Assembly: GCA_016124945.1 (NCBI GenBank)
Contig: WGMT01000067.1
Location: 46,722-110,721, forward strand
DNA: 64,000 nt
DNA from: a bacterium
GTDB taxonomy: Bacteria > Chloroflexota > Anaerolineae > Caldilineales > Caldilineaceae
Reading direction: 5' to 3'
Shown here: piece by piece, positions 1 through 9,181 of the stretch
Layout of the letters: each line of letters begins with the position of its first letter
Numbering within the stretch: the first letter of the stretch is position 1
Made by a program: the position numbers and the translations under genes
The notes under the pieces: model-generated
Told to the model about the DNA's origin: nothing
The model's database searches: none
The model's input: the letters and a program-made list of their open reading frames with translations, nothing else

Positions 1-870
1 CGGAACTGGTCGTTGATATCGGCCAGAAACAGATACAGCCATCTTCGACTCGATAGCGCGAGTACTGAAACTCCCAGTGGCGGATCTGCTCCTGCAAAAA
101 TTCACACAGCCATCTTCGACTCGATAGCGCGAGTACTGAAACGCGTAACCTCCGTTGACGCTATCAGCTCCGCGCGTACAGCCATCTTCGACTCGATAGC
201 GCGAGTACTGAAACACGTGGCCGACATCAGGCGCGTTAACTTTGTGGTGCACAGCCATCTTCGACTCGATAGCGCGAGTACTGAAACGGCTTTTGGGCTT
301 GTTACGATTGGGCAAGGACAGCCACAGCCATCTTCGACTCGATAGCGCGAGTACTGAAACGCAAGCAAGGCAAGACCCGCCGACGATGGCGGGTTACAGC
401 CATCTTCGACTCGATAGCGCGAGTACTGAAACTTTATCCAATCAAATGCTAACCACACAGGGACTTTACAGCCATCTTCGACTCGATAGCGCGAGTACTG
501 AAACGCGTTGGCTACAGCCTCACTATATGCCGCGGTATACAGCCATCTTCGACTCGATAGCGCGAGTACTGAAACAGCCGGCCGGCGATGTTGCCGGCGT
601 CGACGTTGGCGTACAGCCATCTTCGACTCGATAGCGCGAGTACTGAAACGCTGTGGGCCAGGTCCCCGAGTATGGTTCGGAAATATACAGCCATCTTCGA
701 CTCGATAGCGCGAGTACTGAAACCACAAACCGCCCATAGTAGCTCGCATCCGTCGCCGCACAGCCATCTTCGACTCGATAGCGCGAGTACTGAAACACCG
801 CCAGCCAAACGCCCACGCCATCGAAGGCCAGAGACAGCCATCTTCGACTCGATAGCGCGAGTACTGAAAC

Positions 871-906
871 GTAAAGGCGGCGCAGTAATCTCCTCGTTGC
901 GCTGCT
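871..906 (+). repeat. Duplicated CRISPR spacer, copy 1
   Basis: This 36-nt spacer, beginning GTAAAGGCGGCGC, is identical to the one at 1163-1198, four units further from the leader. The repeat that follows it (907-943) is the only one with C5 changed to A; the repeat after copy 2 is canonical. Confidence 0.95.
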
Positions 907-1162
907 ACAGACATCTTCGACTCGATAGCGCGAGTACTGAAACGGCTGTGTTCCGTATCGCTGAGTTGGAATCGTCGGTACAGCCATCTTCGACTCGATA
1001 GCGCGAGTACTGAAACAGCAGGGCAATCAACACCAGGCGCAACCCCTCGACACAGCCATCTTCGACTCGATAGCGCGAGTACTGAAACGGCAGCCGCGTC
1101 GCATTGCGCCACGCCGCCGTAACATACAGCCATCTTCGACTCGATAGCGCGAGTACTGAAAC

Positions 1163-1198
1163 GTAAAGGCGGCGCAGTAATCTCCTCGTTGCGCTGCT
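1163..1198 (+). repeat. Duplicated CRISPR spacer, copy 2
   Basis: It is identical over all 36 nt to the spacer at 871-906. The neighbouring spacers differ on both sides, so this is not a simple tandem duplication of one unit. Confidence 0.95.
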
Positions 1199-4083
1199 AC
1201 AGCCATCTTCGACTCGATAGCGCGAGTACTGAAACGGGTAGAAATCGTCGTCATCCTGGCGCGGTTGGGGTACAGCCATCTTCGACTCGATAGCGCGAGT
1301 ACTGAAACAGTGAGGCGCATTTGTTTGGCGATGTGCTGGTGACACAGCCATCTTCGACTCGATAGCGCGAGTACTGAAACGTGGTGGAAGTTGGTGCCGA
1401 AACGTCCCCAGTCGGCACAGCCATCTTCGACTCGATAGCGCGAGTACTGAAACGCATGGGGTCGTAAAACATGTCGAAATCATCAGACACAGCCATCTTC
1501 GACTCGATAGCGCGAGTACTGAAACTTTCATGTAGTCCCCCCACGTGGCCGATGCTGCCAACAGCCATCTTCGACTCGATAGCGCGAGTACTGAAACAAC
1601 GTATCAGCCGGTATTCTGCGCGGCTGTCAGTTTACAGCCATCTTCGACTCGATAGCGCGAGTACTGAAACAGCGGAGTCTGGTCCAACAGAAAGAAGGGT
1701 GTGCCAACAGCCATCTTCGACTCGATAGCGCGAGTACTGAAACAAACCGTTCTCGCTGCGGAGGGCGCAGGTCACGAGACAGCCATCTTCGACTCGATAG
1801 CGCGAGTACTGAAACAATGGCCGGTAGCGAGTGTGATTCAGCCTGTACAACAGCCATCTTCGACTCGATAGCGCGAGTACTGAAACTGGCTACCGAATCC
1901 CCCCGGCGTCTTCCATTCGTGACAGCCATCTTCGACTCGATAGCGCGAGTACTGAAACAGCACCCGCGACCAGTCCCCGCAACAGACACGCACACAGCCA
2001 TCTTCGACTCGATAGCGCGAGTACTGAAACTATACCGAAGTCTACGCTAGCAAAAACGCAGATCAAACAGCCATCTTCGACTCGATAGCGCGAGTACTGA
2101 AACGCGACGTAGCAGGCACACAGGAGGATTGACGCTATGAACAGCCATCTTCGACTCGATAGCGCGAGGACTGAAACAGAAGCCGGGGGCGAATGGGTCG
2201 CGCTTGCCGCTGACAGCCATCTTCGACTCGATAGCGCGAGTACTGAAACAACCGAATATGTGAACCAAAGGCGAGAGATCCAGATACAGCCATCCCCGAC
2301 CCGATAGCGCGAGTACTGAAACATCCGTGACTTACCCACCAACATCTGCAATTCACGCACAGCCATCTTCGACTCGATAGCGCGAGTACTGAAACGTCCT
2401 GGTGCGCTTGCAGGACTCGATTGAAGGTCAAACAGCCATCTTCGACTCGATAGCGCGAGTACTGAAACTTCGGCACGATGCAGATGGATGATGACTCCGA
2501 GCATACAGCCATCTTCGACTCGATAGCGCGAGTACTGAAACTCGATGCTTGCCTCAAGGATCGTCTCCGTGGAGTGCACAGCCATCTTCGACTCGATAGC
2601 GCGAGTACTGAAACACAAATCAAAGTAGCCTGCCATCTTCTCGCTAGCACAGCCATCTTCGACTCGATAGCGCGAGTACTGAAACCTCTAGGTCTATAAC
2701 CTCGGCATGCTCACCCGAAGCACAGCCATCTTCGACTCGATAGCGCGAGTACTGAAACGGGCGCTAGGGATTGCCACCCGAACCGTGCAAACGCACAGCC
2801 ATCTTCGACTCGATAGCGCGAGTACTGAAACGGCTGGATCGAGCCTTTGCCCCCGGCGATATCACCACAGCCATCTTCGACTCGATAGCGCGAGTACTGA
2901 AACAGTAGGCGACGGCCATCGTTTCGGTTGCGTAGTCGGCACAGCCATCTTCGACTCGATAGCGCGAGTACTGAAACATGGATGCGATTTCGCCGATGGG
3001 GGCGGCGGCGTTACAGCCATCTTCGACTCGATAGCGCGAGTACTGAAACCTGGTGGCAAGCTATTGAGGAAACATTGTCAGAAACAGCCATCTTCGACTC
3101 GATAGCGCGAGTACTGAAACAACTCTGCCGCCACGTCGAACCGACAGGGCTAGGGTACAGCCATCTTCGACTCGATAGCGCGAGTACTGAAACTGCTGTT
3201 CAATGAGCGATTGTAGCCGGTCGATGGCCACAGCCATCTTCGACTCGATAGCGCGAGTACTGAAACAGACCATTGAGGAACGGGCTGCGCAAGACGAAAG
3301 AACAGCCATCTTCGACTCGATAGCGCGAGTACTGAAACGCGCCGCTACGCCGTGCTGGTCAAGCACACTATCACAGCCATCTTCGACTCGATAGCGCGAG
3401 TACTGAAACTTCTCGATGTAGCGCCCGTTGCGCTTGTGAATCATACAGCCATCTTCGACTCGATAGCGCGAGTACTGAAACTGTCTCTGCCTGACGCACG
3501 TAACCTTGCTGGCATGGTACAGCCATCTTCGACTCGATAGCGCGAGTACTGAAACGACATGCTATTGATCTGGAACACGAGGACGACGACACAGCCACCT
3601 TCGACTCGATAGCGCGAGTACTGAAACACCAACCGCGCCGAGTCCGGTCCGCCCGGGTCCGCACAGCCATCTTCGACTCGATAGCGCGAGTACTGAAACA
3701 TCAAACGCCACCGGCTCAGGTGGCAATCCCTGCCAACAGCCATCTTCGACTCGATAGCGCGAGTACTGAAACGATACCTTCACATCCTCTAGCACGCCAC
3801 CTACACACAGCCATCTTCGACTCGATAGCGCGAGTACTGAAACTTCACAGACGGTAGAGACGGTCTGTCATAATGACGAACAGCCATCTTCGACTCGATA
3901 GCGCGAGTACTGAAACGCCACAACCACCGTATTCGTCGTCGCAGGCTGCGTACAGCCATCTTCGACTCGATAGCGCGAGTACTGAAACACTTTTGACCTG
4001 CCCGAAAACTTCACCTTTCACAACAGCCATCTTCGACTCTTAAAACAAATGACCCATCTCAGGGGGAATTCACGTGTGGGCGT

Positions 4084-4162
4084 GCGGCCACAGTGCCAGG
4101 CACGGGCCAGCGAATCGCCCGTTAAAGTCTGTGCGATTGGCCCGTGCCTGGCACTGTTCGCC
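4084..4162. repeat. Palindromic intergenic repeat (CAGTGCCAGGCAC family)
   Basis: Perfect 19-bp arms at 4091-4109 and 4138-4156 surround a 28-nt centre. The 20 bases at 4084-4103 recur exactly at 59585-59604, and the 13 bases at 4150-4162 recur at 24272-24284, so this belongs to a dispersed palindromic family. There is no T-tract to make it a terminator. Confidence 0.8.
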
Positions 4163-4256
4163 AAAAATCTGAAATGCATCCGTGTCAGAGTCTCGGCGCG
4201 GGCGTTTGACGGAAATCTCACTGAGTGGGAATGTGGTGTGTGGTAGGTTAAGGTAG

Positions 4257-4584
4257 AGGGCCTCACCATCATAGGCGTTAAGATAAGCCGCTGTTTGAAA
4301 GCGTGCAGAGCGGAACCCCTCCCCAGCCCTCCCGGCGATGGTTCAGTTTGGGGACTTGTTGAGTGAGTGAGGCGGGGAGGGAGCCGTTGTTGCGTGGAGG
4401 AAGTGATGCTGTATTGGGCAGACAAACAATGCGACCAACACCCTCGACGCGTCAACAGTTCTCCCCCCGCCCGCTGTCCGCCGTCTTCGGTGGCTGCAGC
4501 GGCTCTTGCGGGGGAGTTAGAGGGGGGTTCTGCCTCCTTTTTGCTTATCTTAACGCCTATGGGGGCTGGGGATGAGGGCCTCCG
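4257..4584. mobile_element. MITE-like element with long inverted ends
   Basis: The 19 bases at 4270-4288 (ending TTAAGATAAGC) are the exact reverse complement of 4543-4561. Outside them both ends carry a GAGGCCCTCA-type motif (about 4257-4266 and 4572-4583), and inside are C-rich and G-rich partly complementary tracts. About 330 bp long without a coding frame, it fits a non-autonomous transposable element or palindromic repeat. The outer motif is shared with the element at 9939-10195. No target-site duplication was established. Confidence 0.55.
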
Positions 4585-4624
4585 CCAACTCGACCGATCA
4601 AACACCAATCCCGAAGGAAGCACT

Positions 4625-5581
4625 ATGCGTCGTTTTCGCACCTTGTTTATCATCCTTGGCATTGTCATGGCGCTGCTGGTGGTGACACCCTACCTGATCC
4701 CATTGGACGCGGCCAACATCCCGCCCGCCGAACTGGCCGACCCCGAAGGCGAGTTTATTGAGGTGGACGGCGTTTCGCTCTACGTGCGCCAAACCGGCCC
4801 CGAAGACGGTGTCCCCATCCTGATGCTACACGGCCTGCTAGGGACGACCGAGGTGTGGCGCTACAACCGCGACGCGATGGCGGCGGCAGGTTACCGCGTC
4901 ATCGCCTATGACCGTCCTGGCGGTGGCCTGTCGGACAAACGTTGGGAAATTGACTACACGCAGGCGGCGCAGGCGGAGTTGGCGTGGGGGTTGCTGGATG
5001 CGGTGGGTGTGGAGAGGGCGGTGTTGTTGAGTCACAGCGCGGGGGCGAAGATCCTGACGCAGATGGTGATGCAGCAGCCAGATCAGGTGCGCGGGTTGGT
5101 GCTGGTGGCCCCGGCCATTGAGGAAGGCGGCGGGCCGGCAGGCGTCGACCGGCTGCTGGTTCTGCCCCCGGTGACACGCTGGATGCAGGTGGGTTTGCGT
5201 GTGATCTTCAGCGAAGAGGGCGTACGCTCGGTGATCAGCGACGTACACGCCGATCCCAGTTTCCTCAGCGAAGACGACTACGCCGTCTACTTGCGCGGCT
5301 TTCAAACACCCAACTGGGACACCGGCTTCCTCGCCCTCACCCGCGACTCAGGATACGGTCAGGCCAAAGTTGCCGATCTGGCAGACACAACGATCCCGGC
5401 GCTGGTTGTCCACGGCGATCTCGATTCGGTCGTCCCTGTGGAAACGGGGCGGCAGGTCGCCGCCACCCTCGTCAACGGGACATTGATCGAATACGAAAAC
5501 GTGGGTCACCAGCCGATGGAAGAGGTGGCGGGGCGTTTCAACGAGGATCTGATTGGGTGGTTAGGCAGTGTGGTGAAATAA
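4625..5581 (+). CDS. Alpha/beta-fold hydrolase, membrane-anchored
   Basis: This 318-residue protein has the order of a classical alpha/beta hydrolase: an oxyanion-loop motif LHGLLGTTEVW (residues 69-79), the nucleophile elbow SHSAG with Ser138, an acid in HGDLDSVVP (Asp267 by position) and His295 in NVGHQP. The elbow starts with Ser rather than the usual Gly. Residues 5-27 form one hydrophobic segment, so the enzyme is probably tethered with its catalytic domain outside. I chose ATG 4625, preceded by GAAGGAAG, over an upstream in-frame start at 4367, because that extension would translate the palindromic element. The substrate cannot be told; esterase, haloalkane or epoxide hydrolase relatives are all possible. 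The SDR gene follows 48 bases later on the same strand. Confidence 0.85.
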   Translation: MRRFRTLFIILGIVMALLVVTPYLIPLDAANIPPAELADPEGEFIEVDGVSLYVRQTGPEDGVPILMLHGLLGTTEVWRYNRDAMAAAGYRVIAYDRPGGGLSDKRWEIDYTQAAQAELAWGLLDAVGVERAVLLSHSAGAKILTQMVMQQPDQVRGLVLVAPAIEEGGGPAGVDRLLVLPPVTRWMQVGLRVIFSEEGVRSVISDVHADPSFLSEDDYAVYLRGFQTPNWDTGFLALTRDSGYGQAKVADLADTTIPALVVHGDLDSVVPVETGRQVAATLVNGTLIEYENVGHQPMEEVAGRFNEDLIGWLGSVVK

Positions 5582-5629
5582 CCAGAAACCAAATCAACCA
5601 GCAGGATCGATAAGCGAATGGAGAGAACA

Positions 5630-6439
5630 ATGAACGACCAGAACACAAAGACTGTACTAGTTACAGGCGCGTCTTCCGGTTTGGGTCGGTGCATTGCCGC
5701 TACGCTAGCCGCAGCGGGATATACCGTCTACGGTACCAGCCGACGGCAACAGCAGGACGCCGATGGGGTGCGCATGCGCGTGCTCGACATCACACAGCCT
5801 GCATCAATTGATCAATGCGTGGCAGCTGTCATCGCCGAGGCAGGCAAGATCGATGTGCTGATTAACAACGCAGGCGAAGTGCTGGGCGGCATGCTGGAAG
5901 AAACTGAGATGGACGCGGTCGAAGCCCATTTCCAGACCAATTTCTTCGGCGCAGCGCGGATGACGCATGCAGTTTTGGGTCATATGCGCCCCCGCCGGCA
6001 AGGACAGATCATCTTCATGAGTTCGCTAGCCGGGCTGATCGCCGTACCCGGCGAAGGCTTCTACGTCGCCGCCAAACACGCGCTCGAAGGGTACGCTTTC
6101 ACGCTGGCACTGGAAGTACACCGCTTCAACATTGCTGTTTCGCTTGTGGAACCCAGTTTCTTCAAAACAGACATCTTGGCCATAGCGAAGCACGCCCCCG
6201 CCCACCCTATCAACGACTATGACGGCGTCCGCGAACGCGCGCACCACCTTCTTGTGGAAGGCGTCGAGCAGGGCGAAAATCCTCAGAAGGTGGCCGACAA
6301 GGTCCGCATGATTGTCCAGGCAACTCGTCCTAAATTGCGCTATCGGGTGGGTGGCGACGCACAGATCGTGCCCATTCTCGCCAAGTTACTACCCGAACGG
6401 CTCTTCCTGAGTGTACTGCGCCGCCACTTTGGCATGTAG
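5630..6439 (+). CDS. Short-chain dehydrogenase/reductase (SDR)
   Basis: The 269-residue protein is a classical SDR: the nucleotide-binding TGASSGLG at 12-19, NNAG at 79-82, a catalytic Ser at 131/132 and YVAAK with Tyr145 and Lys149. These enzymes reduce or oxidise carbonyl/alcohol groups with NAD(P)(H) in the cytosol. Arg38-Arg39 after the second strand is suggestive of NADP preference, but this is inference. ATG 5630 was chosen over the in-frame ATG at 5618 because GGAGAG lies 4 bases before it. It is downstream of the hydrolase and may be cotranscribed. It ends 9 bases from the convergent ABC ATPase gene, with no obvious terminator between. The substrate is unknown. Confidence 0.9.
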   Translation: MNDQNTKTVLVTGASSGLGRCIAATLAAAGYTVYGTSRRQQQDADGVRMRVLDITQPASIDQCVAAVIAEAGKIDVLINNAGEVLGGMLEETEMDAVEAHFQTNFFGAARMTHAVLGHMRPRRQGQIIFMSSLAGLIAVPGEGFYVAAKHALEGYAFTLALEVHRFNIAVSLVEPSFFKTDILAIAKHAPAHPINDYDGVRERAHHLLVEGVEQGENPQKVADKVRMIVQATRPKLRYRVGGDAQIVPILAKLLPERLFLSVLRRHFGM

Positions 6440-6448
6440 GCGTGCGAC

Positions 6449-7174
6449 TTACGCCAACTCGGCCAGCACCTCGCGGCTGGATCGGCCCGGCTCCAACACC
6501 GTCTCCTTCACAATCCGTCCATCGCGCAGCGAGAGGACACGATCCGCCTGACTGGCGATGCGCAGATCGTGGGTGGCCATGAGTACGCCATGATTGCCGG
6601 TGTCGGCCAGTTCGCGCAGCCGCGCCACGATGTGACGGGCGGCGCTACTGTCGAGGTTGGCGGTGGGTTCGTCGGCCAGCACCAGCGGCGGATTGGCGGC
6701 CAGGGCACGGGCGATGGCCACCAGTTGACGCTGTCCCCCCGAAAGTTCAGAAGGATAGCGCTCGGCCAGTAGCGCCAGCCCAAACGATTCCACCAGTTCA
6801 CGTGAGCGCAGGTGGGCATCAAAGGGTGGACGCATCATCAGCCGCAGCGGCAGACCCAGGTTCTCGCGCACATTGAAGCCGGGGAAAAGGTTGTACGACT
6901 GGTAGATCATGCCCACACTCTGCCCACGCAGATCCGAGACGGCGTCCTCGCTTAGCGACGCCAGGCGATTGCCCATCAACATCACTGTGCCGTCGTCGGC
7001 TTCTTCCAGGCCCGCCAGCAGGCTGAGCAGCGTCGTCTTACCGCTGCCCGTCGGCCCCACCAACGCCACAAACTCCCCAGCGCGCACAGACAGATCCACA
7101 CCATCCAATGCCGTTACACCGGCACCGTACACCTTACGCAAACCGATTGCTTCGACCAAGATGTTGTTTTCCAT
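6449..7174 (-). CDS. ABC transporter ATP-binding protein (LolD/MacB type)
   Basis: This 241-residue ATPase has Walker A GPTGSGKTT, the Q-loop segment MIYQSYNLFPGFNV, signature LSGGQRQ, Walker B PLVLADEPT, and an H-loop ATHD. The order and the phrase ADEPTANLDS are typical of the MacB/LolD/FtsE group that pairs with FtsX-like permeases, and an FtsX-like permease is immediately upstream. I prefer the start at 7174 because GGAGG sits 8 bases before it; the ATG at 7189 would place that ribosome-binding site inside the gene. It is last in the padR-permease-ATPase operon. It likely powers export of a lipid, peptide or drug, or a mechanotransmission step; the cargo is unknown. Confidence 0.9.
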   Translation of the reverse strand: MENNILVEAIGLRKVYGAGVTALDGVDLSVRAGEFVALVGPTGSGKTTLLSLLAGLEEADDGTVMLMGNRLASLSEDAVSDLRGQSVGMIYQSYNLFPGFNVRENLGLPLRLMMRPPFDAHLRSRELVESFGLALLAERYPSELSGGQRQLVAIARALAANPPLVLADEPTANLDSSAARHIVARLRELADTGNHGVLMATHDLRIASQADRVLSLRDGRIVKETVLEPGRSSREVLAELA

Positions 7175-7207
7175 CGTCAGAGCCTCCATCGATTAGAAGA
7201 ATGTGGG

Positions 7208-8551
7208 TTATCCCCTCAACGCTTCGCCCGCAGACCAGCGCGAAATGCGCCACAGTACAGGAATCGCACCCCCCCAGGCCGAGAGGAGCGCCGCCAGCAA
7301 ATCGGCGACGACAATCAGCAGCGCCGCCGGCCAATCGCCCCCACCGGCGAGGACCCAATTGCCCAGCGCCAACAACGCACCGAGGACCCCGCCGCCAACC
7401 GCCACAATGCCATATTCCAAAAAGACCATGTGCCGCAGCCGGCTGGGGCGTGTCCCCAGGGCCACAAGCAGGCCGAACTCACGTCGTCGTTCCAGCGCAG
7501 CCAGCGCCGCCGCAGTAAGAACCAACCCACCCCCCGCCACGAGGACGCCACCTGCCACCCATACAGGGAAGCTGCCGTCCGCGCCGCCTTTGAGCAACGA
7601 AAGCAGCGCCAACCCCACGGCGTAGGATCCGGTGATCATGGCCAGCGAAAGGCCGGCGGTGTGGCGTGGATGCCGTGCCAATCCTTGTAGCGCCAACTGC
7701 CACAACGGAGAGCGTGACGGCGCAGGCAGCAACGCGTAGAGACGGGTCAACAGCCAGCCGCCTCCTGTGAGCAGCGCACTCAAGCCCACGGTAAGCAGCA
7801 GCAACACCAACAACGAGCCCAAGGGCAACACCGGCATCCCCGCTGCCAGCACCAGCACCGCCGCAAAGAGGGTGCCGTAAACAGCCGTCTCCAGTTCACG
7901 CCACGACCGCGGCAAGAGCCGGGGCATTTCCCCGCGCAAGACGGTGGCAGGGCCGATGGAAATTGTGGCAATGGCGCTTAGCCCCATAAAGAGCAGCGCC
8001 GCCAGCAGGCCGGTGAACAGCGCCGTAAAGAGTGCAAGAGGGCTGACCACAAAACCCGCCTGAATCTCAAAGTAGGCCCGGGCCGCCGGCCACGAAAGGA
8101 CGCTCAAGAGCAGCCCCCCCAACAGACCCACACCACTGCCCAACAGCCCGGCGGCGCCTGCCTCCAACAGCAACAACACCAACACTTCGCTGCGACGCAT
8201 CCCCAAACCACGCAGCAGGGCCAGTTCGGGCATCCGTCGCTCCACACTCGCCAGGTAGACGTTCGCCAGCCCCAGGCAACCTACCAACAGCGTCACCACA
8301 CCCGCGCCAATGAGGACACCCGCAAGGCCCAGGCGATCCAACAAGAATTCGGGTAGCAGCCAACCAGGATGCACCTGCGGATCAACGTCGATGGTGCCCG
8401 TCTCCACGATCTGGGCCAGGTTAAGCCAGGCCAGCAACACGGCCACGCCGGGCGCAAGACCGCCCAGCACCAGAATTGCCAACTGCCATTCACGGCGGAT
8501 TGTCACCCGCAAGTAGGCCGGGGCAAAGCGCAACAGACGTGGGCCGTTCAT
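7208..8551 (-). CDS. ABC transporter permease, FtsX/MacB-like
   Basis: This 447-residue membrane protein has a hydrophobic segment near residues 25-47 and two blocks of three helices. The first block contains the FtsX-family phrase VERRMPELALLRGLGMRRSE and the second the parallel LERRREFGLLVALGTRP, so the protein holds two FtsX domains in one chain. No large periplasmic MacB core is present; only about 35 residues lie between the first helix and the first FtsX block. The start ATG overlaps the padR stop (ATGA), which implies translational coupling. It is the membrane partner of the downstream ATPase. Confidence 0.85.
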   Translation of the reverse strand: MNGPRLLRFAPAYLRVTIRREWQLAILVLGGLAPGVAVLLAWLNLAQIVETGTIDVDPQVHPGWLLPEFLLDRLGLAGVLIGAGVVTLLVGCLGLANVYLASVERRMPELALLRGLGMRRSEVLVLLLLEAGAAGLLGSGVGLLGGLLLSVLSWPAARAYFEIQAGFVVSPLALFTALFTGLLAALLFMGLSAIATISIGPATVLRGEMPRLLPRSWRELETAVYGTLFAAVLVLAAGMPVLPLGSLLVLLLLTVGLSALLTGGGWLLTRLYALLPAPSRSPLWQLALQGLARHPRHTAGLSLAMITGSYAVGLALLSLLKGGADGSFPVWVAGGVLVAGGGLVLTAAALAALERRREFGLLVALGTRPSRLRHMVFLEYGIVAVGGGVLGALLALGNWVLAGGGDWPAALLIVVADLLAALLSAWGGAIPVLWRISRWSAGEALRG

Positions 8552-9087
8552 GACACTCCCCCGCGCAGCAGACGTTCTTCGCAGCGGTCGAGCCAGGTGA
8601 GGTCGGCCTCGGCGTGCAAAATGGCCCCCTCTAGCAGCGCCGCGGTGACACCATCTTCGGCGGTTTCGGCTTCGAGTAGCGCCTGTTCCAGTTCCCGCAA
8701 CTGTTGCAACGTTACCTCGCGCTGGCGCCAGAGCACTTCTGAAAGGTGTTCCGGCCGGCGCAGCACACCACCCAGCACCGAGAGTTTGAGGTAGAAATCG
8801 TCTTTGAGCTTGCGGCTACTGCGTACCGGCGTCACCAGCCACGTTTGCAGTTCATCCCGCCCTGCCGCGGTGACGGCATAACGCTTGCGATCCGGCAGGT
8901 GGTCCTGTTCCACACGCTCTTCGAGGATCACAAGCCCGTCCGCTTCCAATGCGCGCAAATTGTTGTAGACCTGCGCCTCACGTAGCGGCCACAACGGCCC
9001 TAGCGCATCCTCAAACCGTCTGTTCAGTTCATAGCCATAACTTGGCTCATCCATCAACAGCGCCAACAAAGCATGCTTCAGGGCCAT
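8548..9087 (-). CDS. PadR family transcriptional regulator
   Basis: The N-terminal 100 residues are a PadR winged helix (LLALLMDEPSYGYELNRRFE, then VYNNLRALEADGLV), and the C-terminal part is helical, as in the PadR subfamily with a dimerisation extension; 179 residues is a normal length. PadR proteins are effector-responsive repressors, often of multidrug ABC exporters. Here it is the first gene of an operon with an ABC permease and ATPase. A strong promoter and a palindrome lie immediately upstream (9110-9158), so autoregulation of the exporter operon is likely. The effector is unknown. Confidence 0.9.
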   Translation of the reverse strand: MALKHALLALLMDEPSYGYELNRRFEDALGPLWPLREAQVYNNLRALEADGLVILEERVEQDHLPDRKRYAVTAAGRDELQTWLVTPVRSSRKLKDDFYLKLSVLGGVLRRPEHLSEVLWRQREVTLQQLRELEQALLEAETAEDGVTAALLEGAILHAEADLTWLDRCEERLLRGGVS

Positions 9088-9109
9088 TCATTTACCCGTT
9101 CGCCAGAAT

Positions 9110-9158
9110 ACTAACCATAGTTAGTAGGTAGTATAAGATGAGGTAGTAGGTGTGTCAA
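9110..9158 (-). promoter_or_regulatory. padR operon promoter with overlapping operator
   Basis: On the reverse strand, TTGACA (9153-9158) and TATACT (9130-9135) are separated by exactly 17 bases. About 5 bases past the -10 lies the inverted pair ACTAAC/GTTAGT (9110-9125, 4-base centre), covering the expected transcription start. A palindrome at that place is where a repressor would block initiation, and the first gene of the operon encodes PadR. The sites are read directly; their use by this PadR is inferred. Confidence 0.75.
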
Positions 9159-9181
9159 ATGGGGGTGACTGGGTAACCTTG

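Larger units (their letters stand above)
1..4039 (+). CRISPR. CRISPR array, 55 full repeats plus a truncated terminal repeat
   Basis: A 37-bp direct repeat beginning ACAGCCATCTTCGACTCG and ending CGCGAGTACTGAAAC occurs 55 times between 35 and 3988, separated by unique spacers of 34-37 nt; bases 1-34 are a further spacer cut by the window edge. The repeat holds the inverted pair ACTCG/CGAGT around ATAGCG, and the bases after that stem, ACTGAAAC, match the usual 8-nt crRNA 5' handle left by Cas6 in type I and III systems. This sets transcription left to right, with the leader left of the window. At 4023-4039 only the first 17 bases of the repeat remain, as expected of a decayed leader-distal end. 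Four repeats carry substitutions (907, 2141, 2286, 3591). No cas gene lies within the 60 kb downstream, so the subtype cannot be set. The open frames that run through the array are artefacts of the repeat. Confidence 0.98.
4040..4624. other. Intergenic region after the CRISPR array
   Basis: I see no convincing gene in these 585 bases. They hold a perfect 19-bp inverted repeat (4091-4109 with 4138-4156) and a larger element with inverted ends (about 4257-4584). The long reverse-strand frame at 4018-4668 covers these palindromes and resembles no family. The Shine-Dalgarno-like GAAGGAAG before 4625 belongs to the next gene. Confidence 0.7.

Noticed and set aside
361..395. Hairpin inside a CRISPR spacer (ACCCGCC/GGCGGGT) as a terminator
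   Set aside because: It has no T-tract and lies within the array; it more likely reflects a palindrome in the protospacer.
13..4030. Many open frames of 60-340 codons through the CRISPR array
   Set aside because: All repeat the same translated repeat phrases such as LRLDSASTET or STRAIESKM with random spacers between; they are by-products of a stop-free repeat.
4018..4668. 216-codon reverse-strand frame after the array
   Set aside because: It covers palindromes and a MITE-like element, resembles no family, and overlaps the promoter region of the next gene.
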